Source: Streptomyces vilmorinianum
Lineage (GTDB): Bacteria > Actinomycetota > Actinomycetes > Streptomycetales > Streptomycetaceae
NCBI RefSeq assembly: GCF_005517195.1
Contig: NZ_CP040244.1
Coordinates: forward strand, 496,001-560,000
Length of the DNA: 64,000 nt
Direction: 5' to 3'
Positions 57,226 through 64,000 of this stretch are shown one piece after another. Under the pieces are notes generated by a model. It was given only the letters and a program-made list of their open reading frames with translations. It was not told the DNA's origin and made no database searches. The translations under genes were made by a program, and so were the position numbers. The first letter of the stretch is position 1. The number at the start of each line of letters is the position of its first letter.

Positions 57226-57383
57226 CGCCCACCCCCGTGTGGTTCCGCGTTGATTCCGCGCGCGTGCGCGACGCACGGAGCCTAGTCCATGGCGCACGGG
57301 ATGTCGGTGGGGCTTGCTAGCCTGCGCGTCGCAGAGAGTGAATTTCAGCGGAGCGCTTTTGCGCCAACGGGGGGGAGGACACC

Positions 57384-57710
57384 ATGGGTGTCGACGAGAC
57401 GAGCGCCGAGACGAGCACATCGACGGCGGCCGCGGAGCTCGACGGGGTGACCACCATGAGCGTGGTGCGCTATCCGATCGCGCCCGGCTACCGCGTCAAC
57501 GTCCGCTCGGGTCCGGGTACGCAGTACCGGATCGTGCGCACGCTGGCCGCCGGTGTGAGCGTGCCGATCTACTGCCAGACGCCGGGCGAATGGATCTCCG
57601 GCCCGTACGGCACGACGAACATCTGGGACAACATCGCGCCCGGAGAGTTCGTCTCGGACGCGTACGTGAAGACCGGCACCGACGGCTACGTCGCCAAGCG
57701 CTGCGGCTGA
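57384..57710 (+). CDS. small SH3-domain protein (108 aa)
   Basis: The ATG at 57384 follows the strong ribosome site GGGGGGGAGGACACC. The core YRVNVRSGPGTQYRIVRTLAAGVSVPIYCQTPGEWISGPYGTTNIWDNI is a bacterial SH3 domain of the kind that binds wall peptides. It ends with a conserved cysteine (VAKRCG) and contains one other (PIYCQT), possibly a disulfide. There is no signal peptide, so it is either cytoplasmic or exported by another route. Divergent from the Ser/Thr kinase gene with a 158-bp gap; the two may share a promoter region. Confidence 0.87.
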   Translation: MGVDETSAETSTSTAAAELDGVTTMSVVRYPIAPGYRVNVRSGPGTQYRIVRTLAAGVSVPIYCQTPGEWISGPYGTTNIWDNIAPGEFVSDAYVKTGTDGYVAKRCG

Positions 57711-57747
57711 CCCGCCCTACGGCGCCACGCCGGGGATAATCGACCCC

Positions 57748-58257
57748 GTGAGCGACGAAGACCAGACCGACAAGCCCAGCGGCCCCGCCGGCCCGCAGCC
57801 CGAGGAGATCCGTTTCTTCGGGACGACCTGGGTCGACCACAGCGGCGCCTACGCGCTGCGCCGCGTCGGCCTCGCCGTCGGGGCGCTGGCCGCCGCCGTG
57901 GCGGGCTGCTTCGTGCTGCGGTTCGCCTACCAGGGGCTGGAGATCGCCGAGGTCGGCGGCCTGGTGAACACGCTCGTGATCCTCATGTTCGCGATCTGCA
58001 GCGCCATCGCCTTCCGCAAGACCTGGGAGGGCTTCGTCCGCCGCCCGGCCGACCCGGCCCGCGACGAGTCGCTGCGCAGCCTGAAGATGATCGGCTTCGT
58101 CGGCTCGCTCCTCGCCTACGCCCTCCGCTGCGCCCTCGAGGCACCGGGCGAGAAGCTGCGCCGCACGGAGTACGAGACGTCCCGCGCCCAGTACGAAAAG
58201 CGCCGCGCGACCCGCACGGGCAACCCCTCGGCCCGCAAGAAGCCCAAGCGCAAGTAG
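57748..58257 (+). CDS. small membrane protein with two or three helices, function unknown
   Basis: 169 residues from the GTG at 57748, where GATAAT ends 7 nt upstream. The protein has helices at VGLAVGALAAAVAGCFVLRFAYQGL and VNTLVILMFAICSAIAF, and a weaker one at MIGFVGSLLAYALRCAL. The C-terminus is strongly basic (KRRATRTGNPSARKKPKRK) and should be cytoplasmic. The N-terminal segment EEIRFFGTTWVDHSGAYALRRVG is conserved-looking. I do not recognise the family. It stands after the SH3 gene by 37 bp on the same strand. Confidence 0.82.
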   Translation: MSDEDQTDKPSGPAGPQPEEIRFFGTTWVDHSGAYALRRVGLAVGALAAAVAGCFVLRFAYQGLEIAEVGGLVNTLVILMFAICSAIAFRKTWEGFVRRPADPARDESLRSLKMIGFVGSLLAYALRCALEAPGEKLRRTEYETSRAQYEKRRATRTGNPSARKKPKRK

Positions 58258-58557
58258 CCAAGCCCCCCGACTCCGCCGCCGACAGCCGGCCGCGGGCCAC
58301 CGCCGTCGTCTTCGGCTCCGGCCTGTGGACCTCGCGCATCGCCTCGACACCGCCGCACCGGCCATAGGGCCGGCTCGTCTGCGCCCTCGGTGGCCGCACC
58401 CGGCCCCTTCACAGGCACCTCCGCGACCGCCCCCGGCCCCGCCGGCACCCGCGTCCGCCTTCCGACCGCTGATCGTTCCGCCGGCGTCGCCTCTCGCGGC
58501 GCGGGCCACATCCGCACGCCCCCGTGACCGCCTCCGCGCCCACCCCCGCCGGAGTGC
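58258..58557. other. gene-free region upstream of the ABC exporter
   Basis: About 300 bp of C-rich sequence without a convincing gene on either strand. One perfect hairpin, CCGGCC-ATAG-GGCCGG (58358-58373), could be a terminator for the upstream gene. Long open frames here are by-products of high GC content. Confidence 0.6.
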
Positions 58558-58586
58558 TTGACGCCCCGACCCCTCAGGCGCATTAT
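58558..58586 (+). promoter_or_regulatory. primary-sigma promoter for a leaderless ABC exporter mRNA
   Basis: TTGACG and CATTAT are separated by exactly 17 nt, and CATTAT ends 7 nt before the ATG at 58594. This puts the transcription start at or next to the start codon. An ATTCA/TGAAT dyad overlaps the start site and could be an operator. Confidence 0.68.
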
Positions 58587-58593
58587 TCAACGC

Positions 58594-59388
58594 ATGATGA
58601 ATTCTTCGGAAGGAGGCGCCCCGGCGGCGATCCGTGCCCACGGCCTCACCGTCGTACGAGGCGACCGCACCGTCCTGCGCGACCTCCACTTCTCCGTCCC
58701 GCCGGGCCAGATCACCGGCCTCCTCGGCCCCTCCGGCTGCGGCAAATCCACCCTGATGCGCGCGGTCGTCGGCACCCAGGCCAAGGTCACCGGCACCCTC
58801 GACGTCCTCGGCCACCCCGCGGGCGACCCCTCCCTGCGCTCCCGCATCGGCTACGTCACCCAGGCGCCCTCCGTCTACGACGACCTCACCGTCCGGCAGA
58901 ACCTCGACTACTTCGCCGCCGTCCTCCTCCCCGGCCGCGCCCACCGCGAAGACCGCCGCACCGCGGTCGCCCGGGCCATCGACGACGTCGACCTCGCCTC
59001 GCACGCCGACTCCCTCGCCGGCCGGCTCTCCGGCGGCCAGCGCAGCCGCGTCTCCCTCGCCGTCGCCCTCCTCGGCACCCCGGAAGTCCTCGTCCTCGAC
59101 GAGCCCACCGTCGGACTCGACCCGGTCCTCCGCCGCGACCTGTGGAACCTCTTCCACCGCATCGCCGACGACCGCGGCGCCGCGCTCCTCATCTCCTCCC
59201 ACGTGATGGACGAGGCCGAACGCTGCCACCGGCTCCTCCTCATGCGCGAAGGCGAGATCCTCGCCGAGGACACCCCCGAAGCCCTGCGCCGCCGCAACGA
59301 CACCGCCACCGTCGAAGAGGCCTTCCTCCACCTCGTCGACGCCGCCAACGCCCGCGAAGCCGTACGCCTTCAGGAGCCCCAGCGATGA
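58594..59388 (+). CDS. ABC-2 type exporter ATP-binding protein
   Basis: 264 residues from the first ATG of an ATG-ATG pair, apparently leaderless. Walker A is GPSGCGKSTL, the signature RLSGGQRSRVSLAVALL and Walker B VLVLDEPTVGLDP, followed by the H-loop in LLISSHVMDEAERC. The sequence IGYVTQAPSVYDDLTVRQNLDYFAAVLLP is typical of DrrA/NodI-type drug or polysaccharide exporters. It is translationally coupled (ATGA) to its permease. Substrate unknown. Confidence 0.93.
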   Translation: MMNSSEGGAPAAIRAHGLTVVRGDRTVLRDLHFSVPPGQITGLLGPSGCGKSTLMRAVVGTQAKVTGTLDVLGHPAGDPSLRSRIGYVTQAPSVYDDLTVRQNLDYFAAVLLPGRAHREDRRTAVARAIDDVDLASHADSLAGRLSGGQRSRVSLAVALLGTPEVLVLDEPTVGLDPVLRRDLWNLFHRIADDRGAALLISSHVMDEAERCHRLLLMREGEILAEDTPEALRRRNDTATVEEAFLHLVDAANAREAVRLQEPQR

Positions 59389-60122
59389 ACAGCGCCCGCA
59401 CCCTCGCCACCGCAGCCCGCGTCCTGCGCCAACTGCGCCACGACCCGCGCTCGATCGCCCTGATGATCCTCGTACCGTGCCTGATGCTCTTCCTGCTCCG
59501 GTACGTCTTCGACGGCAGCCCGCAGACCTTCGACAACATCGGCGCCTCGCTGCTCGGCATCTTCCCGCTCATCACGATGTTCCTCGTGACCTCGATCGCC
59601 ACCCTGCGCGAACGCACCTCCGGCACGCTGGAACGCCTGCTCGCCATGCCGCTCGGCAAAGGCGACCTCATCGCCGGCTACGCCCTCGCCTTCGGGCTCC
59701 TCGCCATCGTCCAGTCGGCCCTCGCCACCGGCCTCGCCGTCTGGTTCCTCGGCCTCGACGTCGTCGGCTCGCCCTGGCTGCTCCTCCTCGTCGCCCTCCT
59801 GGACGCCCTCCTCGGCACCGCCCTCGGCCTCTTCGTCTCGGCGTTCGCCGCCTCCGAGTTCCAGGCCGTCCAGTTCATGCCGGCCGTGATCTTCCCCCAG
59901 CTGCTGCTCTGCGGACTGTTCATCGCGCGCGACCAGATGCACCCCGTCCTCGAAGCGATCTCCAACGCGCTGCCGATGTCGTACGCCGTCGACGGCATGA
60001 ACGAGGTCCTCCGACACACTGACGTCACCGCCGACTTCATCAGCGACGCCCTCGTCGTCGCCGGCTGCGCCCTGCTCGTCCTCACCCTCGGCGCCGCCAC
60101 CCTCCGCCGCCGCACCGCCTGA
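59385..60122 (+). CDS. ABC-2 type exporter permease
   Basis: 245 residues with about six helices (LMILVPCLMLFLLRYVF, LLGIFPLITMFLVTSIATL, LAFGLLAIVQSALATGLAVWFLG, LLLLVALLDALLGTALGLF, VIFPQLLLCGLF, ALLVLTLGAATL). The loop [25 protein letters not shown] is the ABC-2 family hallmark between helices 2 and 3, and ISNALPMSYAVDGM lies before the last helix. It pairs with the overlapping ATPase to form an export pump of the DrrAB type. The only regulator nearby is the TetR gene 6 kb upstream, so control is unknown. Confidence 0.93.
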   Translation: MNSARTLATAARVLRQLRHDPRSIALMILVPCLMLFLLRYVFDGSPQTFDNIGASLLGIFPLITMFLVTSIATLRERTSGTLERLLAMPLGKGDLIAGYALAFGLLAIVQSALATGLAVWFLGLDVVGSPWLLLLVALLDALLGTALGLFVSAFAASEFQAVQFMPAVIFPQLLLCGLFIARDQMHPVLEAISNALPMSYAVDGMNEVLRHTDVTADFISDALVVAGCALLVLTLGAATLRRRTA

Positions 60123-60206
60123 CCGCCCCTCGGACAACCGAGCCGCACAGGCCCCCACGGTGCGAGGATGGCGACACGTATCCCTTCCGGCGAGGTGAAC
60201 AGAGCC

Positions 60207-61016
60207 ATGACCCAGACCGTCGCAGTCCTCGGCACCGGCAAGATCGGTGAAGCGCTCCTCAGCGGCATGATCCGGGCCGGCTGGCGCCCCGCCAACCTGC
60301 TGGTCACCGCCCGCCGCACCGAGCGCGCCGAGGAGCTGCGCGCCCGCTACGGCGTCGAGCCCGTCACCAACGCCGAGGCCGCCAAGCGCGCCGACACCCT
60401 CATCCTCGCCGTGAAGCCCCAGGACATGGGCCGCCTCCTCGACGAACTCGCCCCCCATGTCACCGCCGACCGCCTCGTCATCAGCGCCGCCGCCGGCATC
60501 CCCACCTCCTTCATCGAGGAACGGCTCACCGCCGGCACCCCCGTCGTCCGCGTCATGCCCAACACCCCCGTCCTCGTCGACGAGGGCATGTCCGTCATCT
60601 CCGGCGGCAGCCACGCCACCCCCGAACACCTCGTCCACGCCGAGGAGATCTTCGGCGGCGTCGGCAAGACCCTGCGCGTCCCCGAGTCCCAGCAGGACGC
60701 CGCCACCGCCCTCTCCGGCTCCGGCCCGGCGTACTTCTACTTCCTCGTCGAGGCCATGACCGACGCAGGCATCCTCCTCGGCCTGCCCCGCGCCCAGGCC
60801 CACGACCTGATCGTCCAGGCCGCCATCGGCGCCGCCGTGATGCTCCGCGACAGCGGCGAGCACCCCGTCAAGCTCCGCGAGGCCGTCACCTCCCCGGCCG
60901 GCACCACCATCAGCGCCATCCGCGAGCTGGAGAACCACGGCGTCCGTGCCGCCCTCATCGCCGCCCTGGAGGCCGCCCGCGACCGCAGCCGCGAGCTCGC
61001 CTCCGGCAACGGCTGA
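60207..61016 (+). CDS. proC: pyrroline-5-carboxylate reductase
   Basis: 269 residues from the ATG at 60207, preceded by GGCGAGGTG. It reduces 1-pyrroline-5-carboxylate to L-proline using NAD(P)H. The dinucleotide motif is VAVLGTGKIGEALLSGM (GxGxxG). The C-terminal helical dimer domain carries ALSGSGPAYFYFLVEAMTDAGILLGLPR and the signature segment LREAVTSPAGTTISAIRELENHGVR. It lies 84 bp after the exporter and is convergent with the isochorismatase-like gene. Length is normal. Confidence 0.96.
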   Translation: MTQTVAVLGTGKIGEALLSGMIRAGWRPANLLVTARRTERAEELRARYGVEPVTNAEAAKRADTLILAVKPQDMGRLLDELAPHVTADRLVISAAAGIPTSFIEERLTAGTPVVRVMPNTPVLVDEGMSVISGGSHATPEHLVHAEEIFGGVGKTLRVPESQQDAATALSGSGPAYFYFLVEAMTDAGILLGLPRAQAHDLIVQAAIGAAVMLRDSGEHPVKLREAVTSPAGTTISAIRELENHGVRAALIAALEAARDRSRELASGNG

Positions 61017-61032
61017 CCGGCCCGGCCCGCCG

Positions 61033-61620
61033 CTAGCCGGCCGCCGCCCCCTTCAGCACGTCCTCCGTCGTGACGACCCGGGCGAAACGCCCACCGTGCA
61101 GCGAGACCGCCGTCGCCCGGGTCAGCTCCTCCGCGGTCGCCGACCACCCGAACGGCCCGGCCAGGTCGAAGGTGTGCATGGCGTCCAGCGGAAACACCAC
61201 GTCGTACCCGAGGTTCCCACCCATCCGCGCGGTCGTCTCGTTGCACATGTTCGTCTGGATCCCGACGATCACGACCTCTCCGATCCTCGCCCCCTTCAGC
61301 CACACGTCCAGCGAGGGCTCCCCGTAGAACGCCGAGTTCACCGACTTCCTCACCAGCAGCTCCGGCCCACCGCCCTTCCCGCGCCGCTCCTCGACGAAGT
61401 CCTTGAAGTCATTGCCCTCGGTGCCCGGCCGCAGCGGCGACCCCTCCTGCACGGAGTCGTGCCGCACGAACACGACCGGCCGCCCCGTCTCCTGCCAGAG
61501 GTCGATCAGGGCCGCGATGTTCTCCTCGGCGTCCGGGTTGTTCCGACGCCCCCAGAACTCGTACTCGAACCCCTTCTGCACGTCGACGACCACCAGCGCT
61601 GCGTTCTCCGCGATCTCCAT
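61033..61620 (-). CDS. isochorismatase-family cysteine hydrolase
   Basis: 195 residues from the ATG at 61620. The triad of the family is visible: aspartate in LVVVDVQKGF (Asp13), lysine in LLVRKSVNSAFYG, and the nucleophilic cysteine in VGIQTNMCNETTARM. Such enzymes hydrolyse nicotinamide, N-carbamoyl compounds or isochorismate. The active-site residues alone do not choose between these. It is divergent from a GlxA-type regulator, which often controls such a hydrolase, so the pair may form one unit. Confidence 0.91.
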   Translation of the reverse strand: MEIAENAALVVVDVQKGFEYEFWGRRNNPDAEENIAALIDLWQETGRPVVFVRHDSVQEGSPLRPGTEGNDFKDFVEERRGKGGGPELLVRKSVNSAFYGEPSLDVWLKGARIGEVVIVGIQTNMCNETTARMGGNLGYDVVFPLDAMHTFDLAGPFGWSATAEELTRATAVSLHGGRFARVVTTEDVLKGAAAG

Positions 61621-61695
61621 GACCACGATCCTGCCGAGCACCGACGCCCTCTCCCAGGGGAGGAAAAGTCAACGATCGATGGTTTACTGCCACGC

Positions 61696-62682
61696 ATGCG
61701 GCAGCAGCGCATCGCACTCGTCTCCTTCCCGGGGATCCGCGCCTTCGACGTCTCCGTCATCACCGAGGTCTGGGGCGGTGACCGCACCCCTCGCGGAGTC
61801 CCTCCCTTCGAACTCCGCCGCGTCGCGGCCGACCCCACCACCCCCATCCCGATCCGCGGCGGACTCACCCTCACCCCCGACCGCTCCCTCGACTGGCTCA
61901 CCGAGGCCGACCTCGTGCTCGTCCCCGGTATCGAGAACCCCGACGCCGACGTCCCCGAGGCCGTACTCGACGCCCTCCGTACCGCGCACACCTCCGGCAC
62001 TCCCGTCGCCTCTCTCTGCGCGGGCGCATTCGTCCTCGCCCGAGCCGGCCTCCTCGACGGCCGCCGCGCGGTCACCCACTGGCACCTCGCCCAGACGCTG
62101 GCCACCCGCCACCCCCTCATCACCGTCGAACCCGACGCGCTCTTCGTCGAGGACTCCGGCATCTGGACCTCCGCCGGCACCGCCGCCGGAATCGACCTCT
62201 GCCTCCAGCTCGTCCGCACCGCCCACGGAGCCGAAACCGCCGCCACGATCGCCCGCTCGATGGTCACCGCCCCCTTCCGCACCGGCACCCAGGCCCAGTT
62301 CATCGAGCACCCCACACCCCGCGCCGACCGCGACGAGGACGCCCTGGCCGCCGTCCGCGCCCACGCTCTCGCCCACCTCGACGAACCACACACCGTCGCG
62401 AGCCTGGCCGCCCACGCCGGCATGTCCCCGCGCACCTTCGCCCGCCACTTCCAGGCCACCACCGGAACCACCCCCCTGCACTGGCTCATCACCCAGCGCG
62501 TCGCCGCCGCTCAGAAACTCCTCGAACTCACCGACCACCCCCTCCCCGAAGTCGCCCGCCGCGCGGGCTTCGGCAGCGAGGTCACGATGCGCCAGCACTT
62601 CGCCTCGCACCTCGCCACCAGCCCGCGCGACTACCGCAGCGCCTTCCGTCACCCGGCCGGCAACAGCCCGATCGCCCGATAG
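61696..62682 (+). CDS. GlxA-family transcriptional regulator (DJ-1/PfpI domain plus AraC helix-turn-helix)
   Basis: 328 residues. The N-terminal DJ-1/PfpI-like domain reads IALVSFPGIRAFDVSVITEVWG, LVLVPGIENPDADVPEAVLDAL and ASLCAGAFVLARAGLLDG, with a cysteine at the usual nucleophile elbow. The C-terminal AraC-type double helix-turn-helix covers about 230-320 (TVASLAAHAGMSPRTFARHFQATTGTTPLHWLITQRVAAAQKLLE; LPEVARRAGFGSEVTMRQHF). Its 3' end overlaps trpS by 34 nt in convergent orientation. It probably controls the divergent hydrolase gene. Confidence 0.93.
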   Translation: MRQQRIALVSFPGIRAFDVSVITEVWGGDRTPRGVPPFELRRVAADPTTPIPIRGGLTLTPDRSLDWLTEADLVLVPGIENPDADVPEAVLDALRTAHTSGTPVASLCAGAFVLARAGLLDGRRAVTHWHLAQTLATRHPLITVEPDALFVEDSGIWTSAGTAAGIDLCLQLVRTAHGAETAATIARSMVTAPFRTGTQAQFIEHPTPRADRDEDALAAVRAHALAHLDEPHTVASLAAHAGMSPRTFARHFQATTGTTPLHWLITQRVAAAQKLLELTDHPLPEVARRAGFGSEVTMRQHFASHLATSPRDYRSAFRHPAGNSPIAR

Positions 62683-63647
62683 GCCCTGTCCACCAACGGC
62701 CGTGCCATCCCCCGGGCCCGCTCGGCCCCATCCCGTAGCACCTGGTCCACATGCCCCGGATCGGCCGCCAACTCCGCGTGCCGCTCCCGCACCGGCCGCA
62801 GCAGCTCGACCACCGCGTCCGCCGTGTCCCTCTTCAAAGATCCGTACGACTCATATACACCGGCCAGGGCTTCCGGGTTCCCACCCGTCGCGGCGGCCAG
62901 CAGATCGAGCAGATTCGCCACCCCCGGCCTGGACTCGCGGTCGTACGCGACCTCCCGCCCGCTGTCCGTCACGGCGCGCATGATCTTCCGCCGCACGGTG
63001 TCCTCGTCGTCCAGCAGATAGACGATCCCGGCCCCGTTCTCGTGCGACTTCCCCATCTTCGAGCGGGGGTCCTGCAGATCCATGACCCGCGCCGCCACCT
63101 CGGGATGCGTCGCCTTCGGCACGGTGAACACATGCCCGTACCGCTGGTTGAACCGCACGGCCAGATCCCGGGTCAGCTCCACATGCTGCGTCTGGTCGTC
63201 ACCCACCGGCACCTCGTCGGTCCCGTAGGCCAGGATGTCCGCCGCCATCAGCACCGGATACGTCAGCAACGACAGCCGCACACTCTGCCCGGCGACCCGC
63301 GCCCGCTCCCCCTTCTCCTTGTATTGGATCATCCGCCGCAGCTCGCCGTCCGTGGCCGTGCACTCCAGCAGGTACGAGAGCCGGGCGTGCTCGTCCACAT
63401 GACTCTGTACGAACAAGGTGCACAGCTTCGGGTCAAGGCCTGCGGCCAACAGCAGGGTGGCCGCCTGCCGGCTGAGCCGCCGTACGCGGGCCGGGTCGTG
63501 CTCGACGGTCAGCGCGTGCAGATCCACGACGCTGAACAGCGCGTCGGACCGGTGCTGATCCACCTCGACCCACCGCCGTACGGCCCCGAGGTAGTTGCCC
63601 AGCGTCAGATGCCCGGTCGGCTTGACCCCGCTGAAGATGCGCTTCAT
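62649..63647 (-). CDS. trpS: tryptophanyl-tRNA synthetase, auxiliary (indolmycin-resistant TrpRS1) type
   Basis: 332-residue class Ic synthetase that charges tRNA-Trp. The HIGH-like motif is TGHLTLGNYLGA and the KMSKS-like loop is SKMGKS. Residue 9 is lysine (SGVKPTG), where the housekeeping type has glutamine (SGIQPSG). From memory, that lysine gives indolmycin resistance in S. coelicolor TrpRS1. Upstream is a Trp-Trp leader peptide with overlapping hairpins, matching the reported attenuation control of the auxiliary gene. A second, housekeeping trpS should exist elsewhere. The ATG at 63647 follows AGGGAG; the 3' end overlaps the GlxA-type gene. Confidence 0.96.
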   Translation of the reverse strand: MKRIFSGVKPTGHLTLGNYLGAVRRWVEVDQHRSDALFSVVDLHALTVEHDPARVRRLSRQAATLLLAAGLDPKLCTLFVQSHVDEHARLSYLLECTATDGELRRMIQYKEKGERARVAGQSVRLSLLTYPVLMAADILAYGTDEVPVGDDQTQHVELTRDLAVRFNQRYGHVFTVPKATHPEVAARVMDLQDPRSKMGKSHENGAGIVYLLDDEDTVRRKIMRAVTDSGREVAYDRESRPGVANLLDLLAAATGGNPEALAGVYESYGSLKRDTADAVVELLRPVRERHAELAADPGHVDQVLRDGAERARGMARPLVDRAYRAIGLLPAG

Positions 63648-63714
63648 CGCGTTCGTTCTCCCTCTCTCCTGTGCGCCGACCCGTCGGCCGCACTCCCGGA
63701 GGGGGATACGCGAA

Positions 63715-63775
63715 CGGCCGCCGAGGCGGCGGCCGCTGAGTGCATGCGTCAGTCCGGGCCGCCGTCAGGCGGCCC
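63715..63775 (-). promoter_or_regulatory. ribosome-mediated transcription attenuator of trpS
   Basis: In the transcript order: segment 1 GGGCCGCC (63775-63768, at the Trp codons) pairs with segment 2 GGCGGCCC (63763-63756). Segment 3 CGGCCGCC (63735-63728) pairs with segment 4 GGCGGCCG (63722-63715) as the terminator. Segment 2 can instead pair with segment 3 over 7 bp. A ribosome stalled on the two Trp codons would free segment 2 and prevent termination. Confidence 0.87.
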
Positions 63776-63806
63776 ACCACTGAGTCGTGCGCGCATGCGT
63801 AGTCAC
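63765..63806 (-). CDS. trpS leader peptide with tandem tryptophan codons
   Basis: GTG start, 13 residues VTTHARTTQWWAA, then TGA. Two adjacent TGG codons end where the first attenuator hairpin begins, and the stop codon lies in that hairpin's loop. The ribosome site is weak (GGGT 1-4 nt before GTG). Function is to measure charged tRNA-Trp, not to make a product. Position 118 nt upstream of the trpS start fits published leader peptides of the auxiliary Streptomyces gene. Confidence 0.85.
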   Translation of the reverse strand: MTTHARTTQWWAA

Positions 63807-63834
63807 ACCCAGAGGGTACGCCCGAGGACGAGGG

Positions 63835-63863
63835 TTGACATGGGATTCCTCGATCCGTAGTGT
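63835..63863 (+). promoter_or_regulatory. consensus primary-sigma promoter firing out of the right edge
   Basis: TTGACA and TAGTGT are exactly 17 nt apart. The start of transcription would be near 63870, directed to a gene beyond the window. Between it and the edge no safe start codon is seen. A short frame from a GTG at 63942 is open to the edge but has no clear ribosome site. Confidence 0.7.
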
Positions 63864-64000
63864 TCTCCGAGTTGTCCGACGTGAGCACCGACTCCGGTCG
63901 GCCCCGGACAGCCATTCCGCAAGATCCATTAGAAGCTGACGGTGCTTCATCGCGCCGTCGTGCTTTCCGTGCGTTTTTGCGAAATGAGGAATCCGCGTTC

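Noticed and set aside
63942..64000. Start of a plus-strand gene at a GTG near the right edge
   Set aside because: The frame is open to the edge, but fewer than 20 codons are visible and there is no ribosome site, so no gene can be supported.

Overview
The window is chromosomal DNA from a Streptomyces-type actinomycete. The composition is very GC-rich, and many genes start with GTG or overlap as GTGA or ATGA. Marker genes include the sigE-cseA-cseB-cseC envelope-stress operon, lsr2, clpC, disA/radA and an auxiliary trpS with a tryptophan attenuator. From memory, the gene order follows the conserved Streptomyces coelicolor core from folP to trpS1, read in the opposite direction. No rRNA, tRNA, CRISPR array, transposase or phage gene was seen.

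Layout: 1-5.5 kb holds a partial NTF2-like gene, folP, a phosphatidylglycerol lysyltransferase and a hydrolase. 4.4-8.0 kb is an OpuC-type quaternary-amine (osmoprotectant) ABC importer. 8.1-17 kb holds a coiled-coil membrane protein, two acyl/methyl transferases, an isolated NuoD paralogue, a NarL-type two-component pair with a TmrB-like ATPase, an ArsR-like regulator and a threonine-aldolase-like enzyme. 17.2-22.7 kb is a tightly coupled CoA/NAD operon (DUF2520 protein, panC, nadB, nadC, coaX). 22.9-25.9 kb holds small regulators, an amino-acid N-acetyltransferase and lsr2. 26.3-28.9 kb is clpC, preceded by a perfect ClgR box and a SigR-type promoter.

28.9-35.3 kb is the most unusual stretch. 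It carries two large paralogous NACHT (STAND) ATPases with leucine-rich C-termini on the minus strand. One is fused to an intact trypsin-like protease domain and is translationally coupled to a small Trypco2-like protein. The layout suggests a conflict or defence (NLR-like) module. An apparent internal promoter makes trypco2/protease-NACHT a separate unit from the upstream NACHT gene.

35.8-38.8 kb holds a secreted M23 peptidase and a TetR/MFS efflux pair sharing a large inverted-repeat operator. 38.9-42.4 kb is cseC-cseB-cseA-sigE. 42.6-47.5 kb holds mutY, a secreted protein, disA and radA. 47.7-57.2 kb holds a sigma-like/zinc-finger/BACON membrane fusion, a Ppx/GppA phosphatase, a TIM-barrel epimerase, a TetR regulator, ilvD and a Ser/Thr kinase with a beta-propeller. 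57.4-63.6 kb holds small proteins, an ABC-2 exporter, proC, an isochorismatase-like hydrolase, a GlxA-type regulator and trpS with its Trp-Trp leader peptide. Many genes show a TANNNT box exactly 6-7 nt before the start codon, which suggests leaderless transcripts.
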